Part shown: positions 9,704-19,663 of the stretch, piece after piece
How the letters are laid out: each line of letters starts with the position of its first letter
How positions within the stretch are numbered: position 1 is the first letter of the stretch
Position numbers and translations under genes: made by a program
Source of the DNA: Prochlorococcus marinus str. MIT 9312
GTDB taxonomy: Bacteria; Cyanobacteriota; Cyanobacteriia; PCC-6307; Cyanobiaceae
Assembly: GCF_000012645.1 (NCBI RefSeq)
Contig: NC_007577.1
Span: 496,001 to 560,000 of the forward strand
DNA length: 64,000 nt
Direction: 5' to 3'
The notes under the pieces: model-generated
The model's input: only the letters and a program-made list of their open reading frames with translations
What the model was told of the DNA's origin: nothing
Databases searched by the model: none

Positions 9704-10051
9704 TTGTCAAAGTCCTTTTATAAAAATGGTATTTTTTACAAAAAATATCTAAGCCCTGGCTTTGAAAAAAAGCAACAGAAACAGGAAAATTTTGTATCTT
9801 TAGTTTTTTTAAACATAAAAATTTGCTTTTCCCTTTTAGCCATAATAAGCTTAATAAAACTTGGCTATAGTTCCAAAGTTAGATTGATCAGATTAAGGGA
9901 AATTCAAGACTCATTTTTATTCGAAAAATATCAATTCAATGTTTTGACAAGTAGGTTTGATGATTTATTTTCTTCCGAAGGTGAGCAAAGATTTATGAAG
10001 GATCAGGATCAAATAATTTCTAGGGACATTATCAGAGTAATATGGCGTTAA
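9704..10051 (+). CDS. Conserved hypothetical protein with one membrane segment
   Basis: I do not recognise this 115-residue protein. It starts at TTG (MSKSFYKNGIFYKKYL) with only a weak AAGAAA ribosome site and no nearby ATG. A basic N-terminal ~40 residues precede one likely membrane helix (about 42-60, ICFSLLAIISLIKLG) and a charged C-terminal ~55 residues. It sits 82 bp after psaM and 53 bp before the LPOR gene on the same strand, so a thylakoid role is possible but unproven. Confidence 0.6.
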   Translation: MSKSFYKNGIFYKKYLSPGFEKKQQKQENFVSLVFLNIKICFSLLAIISLIKLGYSSKVRLIRLREIQDSFLFEKYQFNVLTSRFDDLFSSEGEQRFMKDQDQIISRDIIRVIWR

Positions 10052-10104
10052 TAAGGATGATCTAGAATCATTTTACTTATCTTTTTCTATTAACTTTTTT
10101 GCCA

Positions 10105-11109
10105 GTGAGTAAGAACATCAAGGGTTTAGTCCTAATAACAGGTACAACTTCAGGAGTTGGATTAAATACTCTAAAACCTCTATTAAGATTTGGATGGGAA
10201 GTCATAGCTGTTAATCGATCAAATAAAAGAGCGATAAAAATAGCTGACGAATTCTTGACAAAAGAGGAAATTAAAGATGTCCATTTTATAGAGATAGATC
10301 TTTCTGATTTGGATGATGTAAGAAAAGGTTGCGATGAAATATTGGAAAGATTTAAAAAACCAATTAATTCTCTTATTTGTAATGCAGCAGTTTATAAGCC
10401 AAGACTAAAGAGACCTGAAAGATCTCCACAGGGTTATGAAAACTCTATGGCAGTCAATCATTTTGGGCATTTTCTTATGATAAAACTACTTATGGAAAAT
10501 ATTTTATCTTCGGAAAGAGAAATTTTCTTAAATGGTAAATCTACTGTATTCAAGCCAAGAATTACAGTATTAGGAACTGTCACAGCAAATTATTCAGAAC
10601 TTGGAGGGAGGATACCAATCCCCGCTCCAGCTGATTTAGGAGATTTGTCTGGATTTAAAAATGGTTTTTTATCTCCAATAAGTATGGCGAATGGGAAGAA
10701 ATTCAAACCTGGTAAGGCTTATAAGGATAGTAAACTTTGCAATATGGTGACCGTACAGGAATTATCAAAAAGATATCCTGCAGAGAAAATTATTATTAAT
10801 TCTCTATATCCGGGATGTGTCGCTGACACTAAACTTTTTAGAGATACACCTTGGTTATTTAGATTTCTTTTCCCGATATTTCAAAAATTTATAACTAAAG
10901 GATATGTGTCACAAAGATTAGCAGGAGAAAGGGTTGCTCAGGTAGCAAGCTATAAAGAATATTCTAAACCATCAGTCCATTGGAGCTGGGGAAATCGTCA
11001 AAAAGCTGGCAGAAAAGCTTTTTCTCAAAAGTTGTCAAAAAGAATAATTGATACTAAGACTTCTCAACAAACTTATGATTTAACAAAAAAATTGGTCGGA
11101 TTAAATTAA
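10105..11109 (+). CDS. por: Light-dependent protochlorophyllide oxidoreductase
   Basis: An SDR-family enzyme (334 aa from the GTG at 10105; a TTG at 10099 adds two residues) that reduces ring D of protochlorophyllide with NADPH in a light-driven step. Nucleotide motif TGTTSGVG, CNAAVY, NHFGHF and the catalytic YKDSK are present; the region before YKDSK carries the LPOR-specific insertion. Cys residues in LCN and GC segments match family positions. It faces chlL with a 6-bp gap, so both routes to chlorophyllide are encoded side by side. Confidence 0.96.
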   Translation: MSKNIKGLVLITGTTSGVGLNTLKPLLRFGWEVIAVNRSNKRAIKIADEFLTKEEIKDVHFIEIDLSDLDDVRKGCDEILERFKKPINSLICNAAVYKPRLKRPERSPQGYENSMAVNHFGHFLMIKLLMENILSSEREIFLNGKSTVFKPRITVLGTVTANYSELGGRIPIPAPADLGDLSGFKNGFLSPISMANGKKFKPGKAYKDSKLCNMVTVQELSKRYPAEKIIINSLYPGCVADTKLFRDTPWLFRFLFPIFQKFITKGYVSQRLAGERVAQVASYKEYSKPSVHWSWGNRQKAGRKAFSQKLSKRIIDTKTSQQTYDLTKKLVGLN

Positions 11110-11115
11110 TTAAGA

Positions 11116-12003
<888 letters not shown>

Positions 12004-12128
12004 TTAAAGCTGGAATTTACACGTTAATACTTATATTCTTGCAGGTATATGCCTCATAGAATTCATTTCTCAACAAATAGTTATTTATTAAGATTAAAGA
12101 TACAAGATATATGTTTATAACTAGATAT

Positions 12129-12175
12129 TCTAGGCTTTTTTATTTATTATATGAGTGAAAATACTCATGCCTAGA
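12129..12175. repeat. Nested inverted repeat between chlB and chlL
   Basis: The outer arms are TCTAGGC (12129-12135) and GCCTAGA (12169-12175). The inner arms are ATGAGT (12151-12156) and ACTCAT (12163-12168) with a 6-nt loop. The right arms are contiguous (13 nt) while the left arms are split by a 15-nt AT stretch. It could be a terminator, processing site or operator. There is no U-tract directly after the minus-strand hairpin, so a simple intrinsic terminator is unlikely. Confidence 0.55.
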
Positions 12176-12195
12176 TAATATTTTATTTGTAATAA

Positions 12196-13773
12196 TTAAC
12201 CAAAAAATGCTTTTGCGTCGTAGAGGGTCTCATCATTAATTTCAGGAAGACCTTTAGAGAGAGCATATTTCTCTGTATTTGATTTAACTTTACCTCTCAC
12301 AAAAAATGGTACTTTTGTAAGTTCTGCTTTCCCAGATTCTGTCCAAAGAATACTTTTTTCTTGAATATTCATATTACTTTGCGCTTGCTTAGTTTCTTTA
12401 TTATCAGGAGCATTTGTCGCAGTATGTCCTAGATGACTTTGATGACCGTCAACAAACTCGAAGTCATGTTTAAACATATCAATAAGATGCTCTTCTAATC
12501 CCATCATTAGAGGATGAACCCAGTCGTCAAAAATCACATTTGCTCCTTCCCATCCCATTTGAGGACTATATCTAGCGGGAACATCCTGGACATGCATTGG
12601 GGTACTTATCACTGAACATGGAATTCCAAGCCTTTTTGCGCTATGCCTTTCCATTTGAGTTCCTAAGACCAATTCAGGGGACGCTTTTTTCATAGCATCT
12701 TCAACTTCAAGGTAGCTATTAGTTATTAGTGCTTCTATATTTAAATCCTTAGCGGCAGCTCTTACTTGTCTTGCCATTTCTCTGCTGTAGGTTCCTAGAC
12801 CTACGACTTCAAAGCCTAATTCATCTTTGGCAATTTTTGCCGCTGCGATAGCATGAGTACCGTCACCAAATATAAAAACCCTTTTCCCCGTCAAATAATT
12901 AGAATCAACTGACTTTGAATACCATGGAAGTTTTGACTTGTTCTCTAGCTCTCCTTTATTTGTTAAAGGGAGGTCAAGCTTTTCATGAACTTCATGAATA
13001 AAGTTAATCGTATTTTTTATACCAATTGGAATAGTAGTGGTATATTCCATTCCGCAATTACGTTTAAGCCATTCACAAGAAATCTCAGCAATTTCATGAT
13101 ATAGGCAAACATTAATATCAGCATCAATTAATCTCTCAATATCTTCTGGACTTGAACCCAGTGGTGCAACAACATTAGTATCAATACCTTGCTCTGAAAG
13201 TATACGTTGAATTTCGATTACATCATCTCTGCATCTAAATCCTAATAATGTAGGACCTAATATATTAACTTTAGGTCTTCGACCTAAAGACTTCCATCTT
13301 TGAGGGTTGATTTTATCAATTTCATTTACCTTATCTTTTAAAAGAGTTCTAATTATTTGATAAAAGGTTTCTGAAGCTCCCCAGTTTTCTTTTTTGCTGT
13401 AAGCAGGAAGTTCAAGGTTAACAATTGGAATATCAAAACCCATACCCTTAGCAAGAGCACCTGGCTGATCTTGTATTAGTTCAGCAGTACAACTTTCTCC
13501 TACTAAAAGGGTTTTTGGTTTAAATCTTTCAACTGCCTCAGTAATATTCCTTTTAACTAATTCAGCTGTATCTCCTCCTAAATCTCTAGCTTGAAACGTT
13601 GTATAAGTTACAGGAGGTCTCTGACCTCTTCTCTCGATCATTGTAAAAAGGAGATCTGCATAAGTATCTCCTTGAGGAGCATGGAGTACGTAATGAATAT
13701 CTTTCATTGATGAAGCCACTCTCATTGCACCTACATGAGGTGGTCCTTCGTATGTCCAAAGAGTTAATTCCAT
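12196..13773 (-). CDS. chlB: Dark-operative protochlorophyllide reductase subunit B
   Basis: A 525-residue NifK-like subunit that, with ChlN, forms the catalytic tetramer holding the NB cluster and binding protochlorophyllide. It begins [18 protein letters not shown] as expected. Residues such as [11 protein letters not shown] and GFRCRDD lie in the nucleotide- and cluster-binding regions. The C-terminal ~50 residues ([20 protein letters not shown]) form the typical PCP-reductase-like C-terminal domain. It starts 4 bp after chlN ends, so the two are co-transcribed. Confidence 0.98.
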   Translation of the reverse strand: MELTLWTYEGPPHVGAMRVASSMKDIHYVLHAPQGDTYADLLFTMIERRGQRPPVTYTTFQARDLGGDTAELVKRNITEAVERFKPKTLLVGESCTAELIQDQPGALAKGMGFDIPIVNLELPAYSKKENWGASETFYQIIRTLLKDKVNEIDKINPQRWKSLGRRPKVNILGPTLLGFRCRDDVIEIQRILSEQGIDTNVVAPLGSSPEDIERLIDADINVCLYHEIAEISCEWLKRNCGMEYTTTIPIGIKNTINFIHEVHEKLDLPLTNKGELENKSKLPWYSKSVDSNYLTGKRVFIFGDGTHAIAAAKIAKDELGFEVVGLGTYSREMARQVRAAAKDLNIEALITNSYLEVEDAMKKASPELVLGTQMERHSAKRLGIPCSVISTPMHVQDVPARYSPQMGWEGANVIFDDWVHPLMMGLEEHLIDMFKHDFEFVDGHQSHLGHTATNAPDNKETKQAQSNMNIQEKSILWTESGKAELTKVPFFVRGKVKSNTEKYALSKGLPEINDETLYDAKAFFG

Positions 13774-13777
13774 AATT

Positions 13778-15043
<1,266 letters not shown>

Positions 15044-15191
15044 TTAGAGCTTATCCTTTAAGCTTGCATAAACTTTTTAATTTAAGAAAGTAATTAATAA
15101 GTTCTCTTACAAAATGCACACATTTAAAAAACTTATATGAATGTTTAAATACTTAAATGAGAATTATTAAATAGATTTTTTAGGGGGTGAT

Positions 15192-15560
15192 TTAATTTCT
15201 GTAGAAGGAATTTCCTTGACTTGTTTTTGAAATCCTCCATACATTTCTAGCTATTTTCGTAGCTAATAATCCTGCTCTTTCTAACTTAGATTTTCCAGGT
15301 TTTGCTCCAATTAAAGCTGTCACTTCTGAAGTCGTTAAAGGTGCTCCGGTATTAATAGCTAATTGGGTTAACTCCAATCTATCTCTAAGGTTCTTAAGAT
15401 TTACTTTTTCTATGTTATCTTCTTCTAACCAACTAAAAGATGGGTCTTTCTGAGACAGTTTTTGCATCAAGCTTAAGCTTACTAATCCAAGAGTTTGATC
15501 AGGAGTTAATTCTTTTTCAGTACCAGAAACATTTGGTTCTTTTTTTTGAGATGTTCCCAT
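15192..15560 (-). CDS. Conserved hypothetical protein between the chlorophyll and carboxysome loci
   Basis: I do not recognise a named family. The 122 residues start at an ATG; residues 1-25 are polar and the rest is predicted mostly helical (SLSLMQKLSQ..., NLRDRLELTQLAI). A segment PLTTSEVTALIGAKPGKSKLE near 75-95 looks like a small helix-turn-helix or helical-hairpin module. It is divergent from csoS1D with a 97-bp spacer and lies upstream of chlN on the same strand. The position would fit a regulator or assembly protein for either locus; this is inference. Confidence 0.7.
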   Translation of the reverse strand: MGTSQKKEPNVSGTEKELTPDQTLGLVSLSLMQKLSQKDPSFSWLEEDNIEKVNLKNLRDRLELTQLAINTGAPLTTSEVTALIGAKPGKSKLERAGLLATKIARNVWRISKTSQGNSFYRN

Positions 15561-15627
15561 AAAAATGCATATCTTTTACTTGAAGTTATCGTTTTGTGGG
15601 CAGCATGCAAGTAAATTTAATAGAAAA

Positions 15628-15638
15628 AATGGACCATT
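15628..15638. promoter_or_regulatory. Palindrome AATGGACCATT upstream of csoS1D
   Basis: A perfect inverted repeat (AATGG-A-CCATT), 6 bp before the TATAGT box of csoS1D and thus in the promoter spacer. The identical 11-mer occurs upstream of csoS1 at 17301-17311. This looks like a candidate operator; the regulator is unknown. Confidence 0.45.
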
Positions 15639-15644
15639 ATCCGT

Positions 15645-15650
15645 TATAGT
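15645..15650 (+). promoter_or_regulatory. Candidate -10 box (TATAGT) of csoS1D
   Basis: TATAGT ends 7 bp before the csoS1D ATG, so transcription would start at or next to the start codon. The mRNA may be leaderless or nearly so, or the true start codon is further downstream. Confidence 0.45.
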
Positions 15651-15657
15651 CGCGTGA

Positions 15658-16428
15658 ATGGAACCAACTTCTAGCTTTAACAGAGGAGAACGAAAAAAAG
15701 GGAGTTCTCTTGTAACAGGATCTGAGGTGCAATCTCAGTCCAGTGGTGCTAGCTGCTTTATTACTACTGATTCAGAAAAGTCTTTGGTATCCAGACAAGC
15801 AAGTCAAGTTGAGCAAATTGAGTTGAGAACATATGTTTTTTTAGATTCTCTGCAACCTCAATTAGCTGCATATATGGGAACGGTTAGTAGAGGTTTTTTA
15901 CCTATTCCTGGTGATTCATGTCTTTGGATGGAAGTTTCGCCTGGGATGGCCGTTCATAGAGTCACTGATATTGCATTAAAAGCAAGTAATGTAAGACTTG
16001 GGCAGATGATTGTTGAAAGAGCATTTGGATCTCTTGCTCTTTACCATAAAGACCAAAGCACCGTTTTACATTCTGGAGATGTTGTTCTAGATGCTATTGG
16101 AAGTGAAGTTAGAAAAAGAACAAAACCTGCCACAAGTTGGACTGAAGTTATTCGAGCTATTACTCCAGATCATGCTGTTCTAATAAATAGACAAAACAGA
16201 AGTGGATCAATGATTCAATCTGGAATGAGCATGTTCATATTAGAAACCGAACCAGCTGGATATGTTTTAAAGGCAGCAAATGAAGCTGAAAAAGCATCTA
16301 ATATAACCGTTGTTGATGTTAAGGCAGTTGGAGCTTTTGGTAGATTAACTCTTGCGGGGAAAGAAGGGGATGTAGAAGAAGCGGCAGCTGCAGCTATAAG
16401 AGCAATTGAAGAAATTTCGAATTATTGA
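15658..16428 (+). CDS. csoS1D: Carboxysome shell protein CsoS1D (tandem BMC domain)
   Basis: A 256-residue tandem-BMC protein that forms pseudohexamers with a gated large pore, thought to let larger metabolites such as RuBP cross the shell. A polar N-terminal ~50 residues ([13 protein letters not shown]...) precedes two circularly permuted BMC domains, about 55-150 ([20 protein letters not shown]) and 158-254 ([20 protein letters not shown]). No plausible ribosome site is visible, consistent with a leaderless transcript from the TATAGT box just upstream. It faces rdgB, which separates it from csoS1. Confidence 0.95.
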   Translation: MEPTSSFNRGERKKGSSLVTGSEVQSQSSGASCFITTDSEKSLVSRQASQVEQIELRTYVFLDSLQPQLAAYMGTVSRGFLPIPGDSCLWMEVSPGMAVHRVTDIALKASNVRLGQMIVERAFGSLALYHKDQSTVLHSGDVVLDAIGSEVRKRTKPATSWTEVIRAITPDHAVLINRQNRSGSMIQSGMSMFILETEPAGYVLKAANEAEKASNITVVDVKAVGAFGRLTLAGKEGDVEEAAAAAIRAIEEISNY

Positions 16429-16437
16429 GAATTTTTT

Positions 16438-17022
16438 TTAATTTAAACCTATTTCTTTTTTTAAAAAAGGCGAAATAATTTTTGCAGCTTTACCCCTACT
16501 GCCTAATTTACTTAGTTGTGATTGTGATAGCTCTCCGTAAACACAATTAGCTTCTTTAACCCAAAAAATTGATTCGAATTCCCCCTTTGGGTATTTGGGC
16601 TTCTTAAGAATTTCTCCCCAGCATATTCCAGTTGTATCCTTCACTAAGTTTCCTGAGGGATCACATAAAACCATACAGCTTATAAATCTTGCGCTTCTAT
16701 AAGGACTGTCAGAAAGTTCATTGATTAATTTTTTGATTTTTTCAGCGTTGTTTTTGGCATATCGAGCAGAATATATGCCTGGTCGACCATCTAAAATATC
16801 TACTTCAAGACCCGAGTCATCAGCTAATGCCCAAGTTTTTGTCTCTAACGCAGCTGCCTTTGCTTTTAGAAGTGCATTCTCAAAATATGTATTTCCAGTC
16901 TCTTCGACATTTAAATATTCTGGTTGCTTCTCTACTCTTAAAGACAAAACATCAAGCATTTCTGAAATTTCAGATACCTTTCTTTGGTTGCCACTGGCAA
17001 TTGTTAGAACTGGAAGGTTCAA
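16438..17022 (-). CDS. rdgB: dITP/XTP pyrophosphatase (Ham1/RdgB family)
   Basis: A 194-residue nucleotide-pool cleaner that removes inosine and xanthosine triphosphates. It has the N-terminal ASGNQRKVSEI signature, ADDSGLEVDILDGRPGIYSARYA for metal and base binding, and KGEFESIFWV followed by SQLSKLGSRGKAA near the C-terminus. The start is probably the TTG at 17022 (MNLPVLTIASGN). It is encoded antisense between csoS1D and csoS1, a placement conserved in marine picocyanobacteria as I recall; a functional link to carboxysomes is not evident. Confidence 0.93.
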   Translation of the reverse strand: MNLPVLTIASGNQRKVSEISEMLDVLSLRVEKQPEYLNVEETGNTYFENALLKAKAAALETKTWALADDSGLEVDILDGRPGIYSARYAKNNAEKIKKLINELSDSPYRSARFISCMVLCDPSGNLVKDTTGICWGEILKKPKYPKGEFESIFWVKEANCVYGELSQSQLSKLGSRGKAAKIISPFLKKEIGLN

Positions 17023-17100
17023 AATAACAAATAAATTTATGGTGAATATTATCTTACTTCAAAGCTTGATACGGAGACAGGAAAGGTTGAACATTCCACA

Positions 17101-17114
17101 CCTGTGTAGACAGG
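17101..17114. repeat. Short hairpin in the GC-rich block upstream of csoS1
   Basis: CCTGT (17101-17105), loop GTAG, ACAGG (17110-17114). It lies in a locally GC-rich stretch of an otherwise AT-rich spacer. Confidence 0.4.
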
Positions 17115-17300
17115 GCCTGCCTCGTACGGAGATAACTTAATGTAAATTTTTGATTAACACAATAGTATGTTTTGATGCTCTAACTAAATCTCATAAGGAT
17201 TAATATATCAATAATACCAAGGGTGATAAGTTTATCTTATGAATGGTAGAAAAAAGATTAATAGACTTTTTAGGTAAAAACACTTGACTTATAAGTACTT

Positions 17301-17311
17301 AATGGACCATT
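17301..17311. promoter_or_regulatory. Palindrome AATGGACCATT upstream of csoS1
   Basis: Identical to the site at 15628-15638 before csoS1D. It ends 40 bp before the csoS1 ATG, just after TTGACT (17284-17289). I see no good -10 box at the spacing used at csoS1D. Confidence 0.45.
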
Positions 17312-17351
17312 CTTGCAAACGAACATTCCACATTTAGTAATTTAGTAGGCA

Positions 17352-17663
17352 ATGGCTACAGAAACAATGGGTATCGCTCTCGGCATGATCGAGACACGCG
17401 GACTTGTACCTGCAATCGAAGCAGCAGACGCAATGACCAAGGCAGCAGAAGTTCGTCTTATTGGTCGTGAATTCGTAGGTGGCGGTTATGTCACAGTATT
17501 AGTTAGAGGCGAAACAGGAGCAGTTAACGCAGCTGTTAGAGCTGGTGCTGATGCTTGTGAAAGAGTTGGTGATGGTTTAGTCGCAGCTCACATTATTGCT
17601 CGTCCTCACAGAGAAGTTGAACCTGCCCTAGGTAACGGTGAATTTCTTGGTCAAAAGGACTAA
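17352..17663 (+). CDS. csoS1: Major carboxysome shell protein CsoS1 (BMC hexamer)
   Basis: A 103-residue single-BMC protein that forms the hexameric facets of the alpha-carboxysome shell. It starts MATETMGIALGMIETRGLVP; the pore loop is FVGGGY near residue 39-44, and IIARPHREVE lies near the C-terminus. It heads the operon csoS1-rbcL-rbcS-csoS2-csoSCA-csoS4A-csoS4B. Codon use and GC content are visibly richer than in the flanking genes, as for rbcL. Often annotated ccmK in this genus, but the sequence belongs to the alpha (CsoS1) type. Confidence 0.98.
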   Translation: MATETMGIALGMIETRGLVPAIEAADAMTKAAEVRLIGREFVGGGYVTVLVRGETGAVNAAVRAGADACERVGDGLVAAHIIARPHREVEPALGNGEFLGQKD

Positions 17664-17672
17664 TTAAGTAAA

Positions 17673-17692
17673 GCAAGATTTATAAATTTTGC
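17673..17692 (+). repeat. Hairpin in the csoS1-rbcL spacer
   Basis: GCAAGATTTA (17673-17682) can pair with TAAATTTTGC (17683-17692), ten pairs with one G-U before the central bases open as a loop. No U-tract directly follows. It may stabilise the csoS1 mRNA end or mark a processing point. Confidence 0.45.
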
Positions 17693-17732
17693 ACAATAAT
17701 TATTTTCCCTACACAGACCTAAATTTATCCTT

Positions 17733-19148
17733 ATGAGTAAGAAGTATGATGCAGGGGTAAAGGAGTACAGAGATACCTACTGGACTCCTGAATATGTACC
17801 CCTAGACACCGATTTACTAGCCTGTTTCAAATGTACAGGTCAAGAAGGTGTTCCAAGAGAAGAAGTTGCAGCAGCTGTTGCAGCGGAATCTTCAACAGGT
17901 ACTTGGTCAACAGTTTGGTCCGAGTTACTTACAGACTTAGAATTTTATAAAGGACGTTGTTATCGAATTGAAGACGTTCCAGGAGATCCTGAAGCTTTTT
18001 ATGCTTTTATCGCATATCCTCTAGATCTTTTTGAAGAAGGTTCAATTACAAACGTATTAACATCTCTAGTAGGAAACGTTTTTGGATTTAAAGCTCTAAG
18101 ACATTTACGTCTTGAAGATATTAGATTCCCAATTGCTTTCATCAAAACTTGCGGTGGTCCACCAAATGGAATCGTAGTTGAAAGAGATCGTTTAAACAAA
18201 TACGGAAGACCTCTTCTTGGTTGTACCATTAAACCTAAATTAGGCTTATCTGGTAAAAACTATGGTCGAGTTGTATATGAATGTCTTAGAGGCGGTCTTG
18301 ATTTAACGAAGGATGACGAGAATATTAATTCTCAACCATTCCAGCGTTGGAGAGAAAGATTTGAGTTTGTTGCAGAAGCAGTTAAGCTCGCTCAGCAAGA
18401 AACTGGAGAAGTTAAAGGTCACTACCTAAACTGTACTGCTAACACTCCTGAAGAACTTTATGAACGAGCTGAATTTGCAAAAGAGCTAGATATGCCAATC
18501 ATCATGCATGATTATATAACTGGTGGTTTTACTGCAAATACTGGATTAGCAAACTGGTGTCGTAAAAATGGCATGCTTCTGCACATTCATAGAGCTATGC
18601 ATGCTGTTATTGATAGACATCCAAAGCATGGTATTCATTTCAGAGTTCTAGCAAAATGTTTGAGACTCTCCGGAGGAGATCAATTGCATACTGGAACTGT
18701 TGTTGGAAAACTAGAAGGTGATCGTCAAACAACTCTTGGCTACATTGACAACTTAAGAGAGTCATTTGTTCCTGAAGATAGATCAAGAGGTAACTTCTTT
18801 GATCAAGATTGGGGTTCAATGCCAGGAGTATTTGCTGTCGCATCAGGTGGTATTCACGTATGGCATATGCCTGCACTTTTAGCGATTTTTGGAGATGATT
18901 CTTGTCTTCAGTTCGGTGGAGGAACACATGGCCATCCATGGGGTTCAGCTGCTGGAGCTGCAGCCAACAGAGTTGCTTTAGAAGCTTGTGTAAAAGCACG
19001 TAATGCGGGTCGCGAAATCGAAAAAGAGAGTAGAGACATTCTTATGGAAGCTGCTAAGCATAGTCCTGAATTAGCTATTGCTCTCGAAACTTGGAAGGAA
19101 ATCAAGTTTGAGTTTGATACCGTCGACAAGCTTGACGTTCAAGGTTAA
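17733..19148 (+). CDS. rbcL: RuBisCO large subunit, form IA
   Basis: The 471-residue catalytic subunit that fixes CO2 onto RuBP inside the carboxysome. The active-site segment [16 protein letters not shown] holds the carbamylated Lys and metal-binding Asp/Glu; [32 protein letters not shown] and [13 protein letters not shown] are intact. The N-terminal region [20 protein letters not shown] is of the proteobacterial form IA type, consistent with an alpha-carboxysome acquired laterally in the ancestor. It is 69 bp after csoS1 and 94 bp before rbcS, with hairpins in both spacers. Confidence 0.99.
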
Positions 19149-19161
19149 ACCAAATTTCAAA

Positions 19162-19186
19162 ATTGAGGAGATTCTTTTTCTCCTCA
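19162..19186 (+). repeat. Strong hairpin in the rbcL-rbcS spacer
   Basis: TTGAGGAGA (19162-19170) pairs perfectly with TCTCCTCAA (19178-19186) across a 7-nt loop. No U-tract follows, so mRNA stabilisation or processing is more likely than termination. A second smaller hairpin CTCGT/ACGAG lies at 19199-19214. Confidence 0.65.
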
Positions 19187-19242
19187 AACTTCTACAAATC
19201 TCGTTCTATTACGAGTAATTTCCATTCACATATAGATTAATT

Positions 19243-19584
19243 ATGCCTTTCCAGAGCACAGTAGGCGACTATCAAACAGTCGCAACCCTGGAAACATTCG
19301 GTTTCTTACCACCGATGACCCAGGAAGAAATATACGATCAAATTGCATACATAATTGCTCAAGGTTGGAGTCCTGTCATTGAGCATGTTCACCCTAGTGG
19401 AAGTATGCAAACTTATTGGTCTTATTGGAAACTCCCATTCTTTGGGGAAAAAGATCTTAACTTGGTTGTAAGTGAATTAGAGGCATGTCATAGAGCATAC
19501 CCTGATCATCATGTAAGAATCATCGGTTACGATGCTTACACACAAAGCCAAGGAACAGCTTTTGTAGTTTTCCAAGGACGCTAA
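19243..19584 (+). CDS. rbcS: RuBisCO small subunit, form IA
   Basis: A 113-residue small subunit that caps the L8 core to make L8S8 RuBisCO. It starts MPFQSTVGDYQTVATLETFG; YWSYWKLPFFGE and VRIIGYDAYTQSQGTAFVVF are the conserved core strands. Length is normal for form IA. It is followed 22 bp later by a strong intrinsic terminator before csoS2. Confidence 0.98.
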   Translation: MPFQSTVGDYQTVATLETFGFLPPMTQEEIYDQIAYIIAQGWSPVIEHVHPSGSMQTYWSYWKLPFFGEKDLNLVVSELEACHRAYPDHHVRIIGYDAYTQSQGTAFVVFQGR

Positions 19585-19606
19585 ATCTACTTTATGTAGT
19601 AAATAT

Positions 19607-19640
19607 CTTTCTCCAAAAAAAATTGGAGAAAGTTTTTTTT
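19607..19640 (+). terminator. Intrinsic terminator between rbcS and csoS2
   Basis: CTTTCTCCAA (19607-19616), a 6-A loop, TTGGAGAAAG (19623-19632), then eight T residues (19633-19640). The 10-bp stem is perfect. It is inside the operon, so it should partly end transcription after rbcS and lower expression of csoS2 and later genes relative to RuBisCO. Confidence 0.85.
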
Positions 19641-19663
19641 AAAGAGTTTCAAATTTGAAGATT

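Larger units (their letters stand above)
17023..17351. other. Divergent intergenic region upstream of csoS1
   Basis: A 329-bp gap without a supportable gene. The half near rdgB holds a GC-rich block (about 17068-17130) with a hairpin CCTGT/ACAGG at 17101-17114. The 12-mer GAACATTCCACA occurs at 17089-17100 and again at 17321-17332. TTGACT lies at 17284-17289, the palindrome AATGGACCATT at 17301-17311. The main carboxysome operon promoter must lie here; a small RNA is possible. Confidence 0.6.

Noticed and set aside
17664-17732. Separate promoter for rbcL in the csoS1-rbcL spacer
   Set aside because: No convincing -10/-35 pair; only a hairpin is present, so co-transcription with csoS1 is simpler.
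18640-18999. 119-codon minus-strand frame antisense to rbcL
   Set aside because: Composition is dominated by Leu and Gln, which is the shadow of the rbcL codons; no ribosome site or known family.
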